Source: Sphingomonas taxi (GTDB taxonomy: Bacteria; Pseudomonadota; Alphaproteobacteria; Sphingomonadales; Sphingomonadaceae). From it: DNA of 64,000 nucleotides. Below are positions 60,562 to 64,000 of this stretch, piece by piece. The stretch covers positions 62,001 to 126,000 of the forward strand of contig QFMX01000008.1 of assembly GCA_003240625.1 (NCBI GenBank), given 5' to 3'. The number at the start of each line of letters is the position of its first letter. Positions within the stretch are counted from its first letter, which is position 1. A program made the position numbers and the translations under genes. Under the pieces are notes generated by a model. It saw only the letters and a list, made by a program, of their open reading frames with translations, was not told where the DNA came from and ran no database searches.

Positions 60562-61806
60562 TCAGTCGAACCCGTTCGCCAGGAACCGCTCCGCAACCGC
60601 ACAGTGCATCGCGATTCCGTGCGCCATCACGCGCTCGTTGATCGTCATCTTCGTATTGTGGAGAGGGGGATTCGTACGCGGATCGCTGCCCTCTGGCGCC
60701 GCGCCGATAAAGGCCATCGCGCCCGGCAGTTTCTGGAGCACGTAGGAGAAGTCCTCCGCGCCCATCATCGGCGGCATAACCTGATACGCACCCTCGCCGC
60801 CGATCGCGGTCGCGCATGCCTTCATCAGGTCGGTGGCGCGCTCATCGTTGACGGTGACCGGATAGCCTTCCTCGATCGTCGGCGTGCCGACCGCGCCGTG
60901 TGCGGCGGCGATGCCTTCGACCATGCGGATGAACGCCGCGCGAACCTGCTCGCGCGTCCGCTCCGACAGCGTCCGCATCGTGCCGAGCATCTCGACGGTC
61001 GACGGGATGACGTTGTGCGCGGACCCGGCATTGAGCTTGGTGATCGACAGCACTGCAGGGTCGGTAACCGCCACCTGCCGCGCGACATAGGTCTGCAAGG
61101 CGGTAACGATCTCGCAGGCGATCGGCAGCGGATCGAGGCAGTCGTGCGGCATCGCGGCATGCCCGCCGCGGCCGGTGATCGTCGCGCGCAGCGTATCGGT
61201 CGACGCCATCAGCGTACCCGCGCGGCTGACGACATGGCCCATCGGCATGTTGGGCGAGATGTGGAGCGCGAACCCGGCTTCGGGCAGCGGGGAGTCGAGC
61301 AGGCCGTCGGCGATCATGTGGCGGGCGCCGTGATGCCCCTCCTCGCCGGGCTGGAACATGAAGACGACCGTGCCGGGGAGCTCGTCGCGGCGTGCGCAGA
61401 GTGCCTTGGCCGCGCCAACGAGCATTGCGGTGTGCGAGTCGTGCCCGCAGGCGTGCATCGCGCCGTCGATTTTCGACGCGAACGGCAGGCCGGTTTCCTC
61501 CTGCATCGGCAGCGCGTCCATGTCGCCGCGCAGCAGAACCGTGCGCCCGTTGCCGCCGGCCGTGCCACCACGCCCGCCGCGCAGGATCGCGACGAAGCCG
61601 GTGGTGGAAGTGCCTTCACGAATTTCGAGCGGGAGGCCGGCAAGGGCCGCCTTCACCTTGTCCGAGGTACGCGGGCAGTGAAGGCCGACTTCGGGATCGG
61701 CGTGGATCTCACGCCGGAGCGTAATCGCGTCGTCAAGGCTGTCCTCGCCGACGGCGGTCCAGTCGGTCGGGGCCCAGTCGGTGGTGGATTCGAAATCGAG
61801 GGACAT
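60562..61806 (-). CDS. M20-family amidohydrolase (hippurate hydrolase / IAA-amino-acid hydrolase type)
   Basis: A 414-residue metal-dependent amidase. Metal ligands: RGDMDALPMQEETG, GAMHACGHDSHTAMLVG and FMFQPGEEGHHGARHM, with PPMMGAEDFSYVLQKLPGAM near the end. The family removes acyl or aryl groups from amino-acid conjugates. No signal peptide, so cytosolic. Single gene converging with the beta-lactamase-fold gene. Confidence 0.94.
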   Translation of the reverse strand: MSLDFESTTDWAPTDWTAVGEDSLDDAITLRREIHADPEVGLHCPRTSDKVKAALAGLPLEIREGTSTTGFVAILRGGRGGTAGGNGRTVLLRGDMDALPMQEETGLPFASKIDGAMHACGHDSHTAMLVGAAKALCARRDELPGTVVFMFQPGEEGHHGARHMIADGLLDSPLPEAGFALHISPNMPMGHVVSRAGTLMASTDTLRATITGRGGHAAMPHDCLDPLPIACEIVTALQTYVARQVAVTDPAVLSITKLNAGSAHNVIPSTVEMLGTMRTLSERTREQVRAAFIRMVEGIAAAHGAVGTPTIEEGYPVTVNDERATDLMKACATAIGGEGAYQVMPPMMGAEDFSYVLQKLPGAMAFIGAAPEGSDPRTNPPLHNTKMTINERVMAHGIAMHCAVAERFLANGFD

Positions 61807-61830
61807 CGCTTGGCTCCTTGAATGGCCTGA

Positions 61831-61940
61831 CCACCACCCCGGCGGAGGCCGGGGCCCAAATGGGAAGGTCGATGTAACGGAGCGCCGTCCGCCGTTACCT
61901 CAGTCACCCAATTGGGCCCCGGCCTTCGCCGGGGTGGTGT
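61831..61940. repeat. REP-like palindromic element, type A
   Basis: CCACCCCGGCGGAGGCCGGG and CCCGGCCTTCGCCGGGGTGG, inner CCCAAATGGG and CCCAATTGGG; centre shares GTAACGGAG and GCGC blocks with the copy at 12626. Confidence 0.87.
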
Positions 61941-61984
61941 TTGGTTGGGGCGGGTGGCTGCCCGCCCCCAATCATGGAGGCAGT

Positions 61985-63628
61985 CTACCCCCGGAAGAGG
62001 CCGCCTAACACCCCGCGCAGGACTGTGCCTACCAAGCCACCGCTCGACGACGACCGGCGGGACTTGGTACCGAACACCTGCTTGCCGATTTCATTCGCCA
62101 CCTGCCGCCCGATCGACGAACTCGCCGCGCGTGTCGCCGAGGTCGCCATCTTGGTCCAAGGCGAGTTCGCAGCCTCGCGATCGGCCTCACGCTGTTGGCG
62201 GTCCGCCTCGCGCTGTTCTGCAACCCGAGCCCGTTCGGCCTCTTTCGCCGCCTTCGCATCGAGCTTCGCCTGCGCGGCCGCAGCCTTCTCCGCCTCGGTC
62301 GTCGCCTTCGCCTCGGCAGCGGCGGCGCTAGCTTCCTGCGTCTTAGCCGCGAGCAACTCCTCCGCCGACTCGCGATCGACCAGCATGTCGTATTTCGCGC
62401 CGACCGCATCGGTCTCGATCATCACCTTCCGCTCGGCGGCCGTGATCGGACCGACGCGCGAGGCAGGCGGCTTGATCAGCGTCCGCTCGACCGGTGTCGG
62501 CGAGCCATCCGCCTGGAGCAGCGACACCAGCGCCTCACCGACCTTAAGCTCGGTGATGATCGTCGCAACATCGACGCCGGGATTGGCCCGGAACGTCTCC
62601 GCGGCAGAGCGCACCGCCGCCTGATCGCGCGGCGTGAACGCACGCAAGGCATGCTGGACGCGGTTGCCGAGCTGCCCCGCCACCGTGTCGGGAATGTCGA
62701 TCGGGTTCTGCGTGATGAAATACACGCCAACCCCTTTCGAGCGAATCAGCCGGACGACCTGCTCGATCTTTTCCAACAGCGCCTTAGGCGCCTCGTCGAA
62801 CAGCAGATGCGCCTCGTCGAAGAAGAAGCACAGCACCGGCTTGTCGGGATCACCGACCTCGGGAAGATGCTCGAACAGCTCGCTCATCAGCCACAGCAAG
62901 AACGTCGCATACAGTTTCGGCGAGGCCATCAGTCTGTCGGCGGCGAGGATGTTGACGATCCCCCTGCCCCGATCGTCGACGCCGATGAAGTCGTTCATCT
63001 CCAGCGCCGGCTCGCCGAAGAAATTCTCCGCGCCCTGCGTGCGCAACTGGAGCAGCGAGCGCTGGATCGCACCGATCGACTGCTTCGACACGTTGCCATA
63101 GGTCACCGTCAGCTCGTCCGCACGCCCGGCGCATTCGGTCAGCATCGCCTGGAGATCGTCGAGGTCGATCAGCAGCAGCCCTTCCTTGTCGGCGACGTGG
63201 AAGGCGATCGTCAGCACGCCCTCCTGAACCTCGTTCAGGTCCATCAGCCGCGACAGCAGCAGCGGGCCCATCTCGCTGATCGTGGTGCGGATGGGATGGC
63301 CCTGCTCGCCGAACAGGTCCCAGAACTGCACGGGATTGTCGGCATAGGCCCAGCCATCGTCGCCGATCGCCTTGGCCCGCTCGGCAAACGTCGCGTGCGT
63401 CTTCGCGGTCGGCGACCCGGCCATGGCGAGCCCCGACAGGTCGCCCTTCACGTCGGCGACGAAGCACGGCACGCCGTTTGCGGAGAAGCCCTCGATGATT
63501 CCCTGCAACGTCACCGTCTTGCCGGTACCGGTCGCGCCCGCGATCAGGCCGTGGCGGTTGGCGCGCTTGAGTTCCAGCGTCTGCGGCTTGCCGTCCACGC
63601 TTGCGCCGATGAAGATGCCGTCGCTCAT
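61985..63628 (-). CDS. HerA-like ATPase (DUF853 family)
   Basis: A 547-residue AAA-type ATPase. Walker A GATGTGKT at residues 31-38, Walker B VLCFFFDEAHLLFDEAPKAL, and the conserved arginine-finger region KGVGVYFITQNPIDIPD. The C-terminal 130 residues are an Ala/Glu/Lys coiled coil then a glycine-rich tail. Bacterial DUF853 proteins are widespread housekeeping ATPases with unknown substrate; no NurA nuclease is adjacent, so DNA processing is only inferred. ATG 63628 has AAGGA about 10 bases upstream; ATG 63637 is too close to it. Confidence 0.92.
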   Translation of the reverse strand: MSDGIFIGASVDGKPQTLELKRANRHGLIAGATGTGKTVTLQGIIEGFSANGVPCFVADVKGDLSGLAMAGSPTAKTHATFAERAKAIGDDGWAYADNPVQFWDLFGEQGHPIRTTISEMGPLLLSRLMDLNEVQEGVLTIAFHVADKEGLLLIDLDDLQAMLTECAGRADELTVTYGNVSKQSIGAIQRSLLQLRTQGAENFFGEPALEMNDFIGVDDRGRGIVNILAADRLMASPKLYATFLLWLMSELFEHLPEVGDPDKPVLCFFFDEAHLLFDEAPKALLEKIEQVVRLIRSKGVGVYFITQNPIDIPDTVAGQLGNRVQHALRAFTPRDQAAVRSAAETFRANPGVDVATIITELKVGEALVSLLQADGSPTPVERTLIKPPASRVGPITAAERKVMIETDAVGAKYDMLVDRESAEELLAAKTQEASAAAAEAKATTEAEKAAAAQAKLDAKAAKEAERARVAEQREADRQQREADREAANSPWTKMATSATRAASSSIGRQVANEIGKQVFGTKSRRSSSSGGLVGTVLRGVLGGLFRG

Positions 63629-63674
63629 GGGTCTCATCCTTTGTATCCGCGCTGACCCTAACCCTGCGCGATGC

Positions 63675-63714
63675 AAAGAAAAAGGACCGCCGCTCGGGAG
63701 AGCGACGGTCCTTT
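63675..63714 (-). terminator. Intrinsic terminator of the DegP-type gene
   Basis: AAAGGACCG + CGCTC pairs with GAGCG + CGGTCCTTT (one C-A mismatch), GGGA loop; leftward tail TTTTTCTTT. It could also act weakly rightward. Confidence 0.88.
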
Positions 63715-63737
63715 CGATCGGTCGGGTCAGTCGTGTC

Positions 63738-64000
63738 TTACTTGATCTTGACCGGCAGGAACTGCGCCGGGCCCCGACCACGCTTGACCTGTAGCAGGAC
63801 CTGCGGACGCCCGGCGGACTTGGCGGTCGTCACTGCGGTCTGAACGTCGGCCGCGGTACGCACCGGCGTGCCGTTGACCGACATGATGACATCGCCACGC
63901 TTGAGCTTACCGTACGCATCGCTGGTCTGCGCGACCACGGCGATGACGACGCCCTGCGTGCCGGGCTCCACGCCAACCGCCTGTGCGATCGCCGGGGTCA
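63738..64000 (-). CDS. DegP/HtrA-type periplasmic serine protease (C-terminal part)
   Basis: The last 87 codons; the start lies beyond the window. The sequence is a second PDZ domain: PAIAQAVGVEPGTQGVVIAV, SDAYGKLKRGDVIMSVNGTP, RTAADVQTAVTTAKSAG. This is typical of Do-family proteases that clear misfolded envelope proteins. The catalytic triad is outside the window. Confidence 0.9.
   Translation of the reverse strand, partial: TPAIAQAVGVEPGTQGVVIAVVAQTSDAYGKLKRGDVIMSVNGTPVRTAADVQTAVTTAKSAGRPQVLLQVKRGRGPAQFLPVKIK

Overview
This window comes from a GC-rich alphaproteobacterium, most likely a sphingomonad (Sphingomonas or a close relative). The inference rests on the combination of protein families (phasin, NodT-type efflux lipoproteins, a SUF operon led by an Rrf2 regulator, the alphaproteobacterial order rimI-fur-plsC-miaB-phoH-ybeY-corC), on strong GC bias at third codon positions, and on many GC-rich palindromic repeats between genes. 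No database search was run. No rRNA, tRNA, CRISPR array, phage or insertion-sequence transposase was seen. Both ends cut genes: a phosphate permease on the left and a DegP-type protease on the right.

Region by region. 1-1006: end of a PiT phosphate permease, then a phasin. 1180-8580: a TetR regulator with three matching operators, then a small unknown protein and a complete RND efflux pump (adaptor, inner-membrane pump, outer-membrane lipoprotein). 8664-10902: small unknown genes and a lactonase-fold protein. 11042-15987: a second multidrug system of EmrAB type with its own outer-membrane lipoprotein and a MarR repressor, all leftward and overlapping. 16138-19710: a small ORF, a winged-helix protein and aconitase. 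19963-20085: a candidate small RNA with C/U-rich hairpin loops. 20294-22551: MTA phosphorylase and an amino-acid permease. 22783-29251: the SUF iron-sulfur operon, read leftward as Rrf2 regulator, sufB, sufC, sufD, sufS, sufT, sufA. 29548-38920: pyrD, gamma-glutamyltransferase, a long-chain acyl-CoA synthetase, a DUF559 endonuclease framed by repeat arms, a secreted M16 peptidase and an Asp/Asn hydroxylase-like protein. 39116-47925: nfuA, nitroreductase, tsaB, rimI, fur, plsC, miaB, phoH, a vapBC toxin-antitoxin pair, ybeY, corC. 48119-53337: catalase-peroxidase, a membrane glycosyltransferase, a sorbosone-dehydrogenase-like protein. 53562-56578: DUF2007, a flavin-binding-fold protein, a ccdAB-like toxin-antitoxin pair, tldD, a small zinc-finger protein. 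56702-64000: an ABC ATPase overlapping nadB, a beta-lactamase-fold lipoprotein, an M20 amidohydrolase, a HerA-like ATPase and the start-truncated DegP-type protease.

Two themes connect the window. Iron-sulfur and redox metabolism is concentrated here: the SUF operon, nfuA, fur, and Fe-S or iron enzymes such as aconitase, miaB and katG. The chromosome is also colonised by at least ten kinds of palindromic, REP-like repeats in more than twenty places. One copy (type D) encloses a DUF559 nuclease gene, another (type H) sits in frame inside the 5' end of sufS and adds 44 codons, and types A and B recur as a joined pair. The strongest candidates for something undescribed are the D repeat with its nuclease, the C/U-loop RNA downstream of mtnP, and the repeat-extended SufS.
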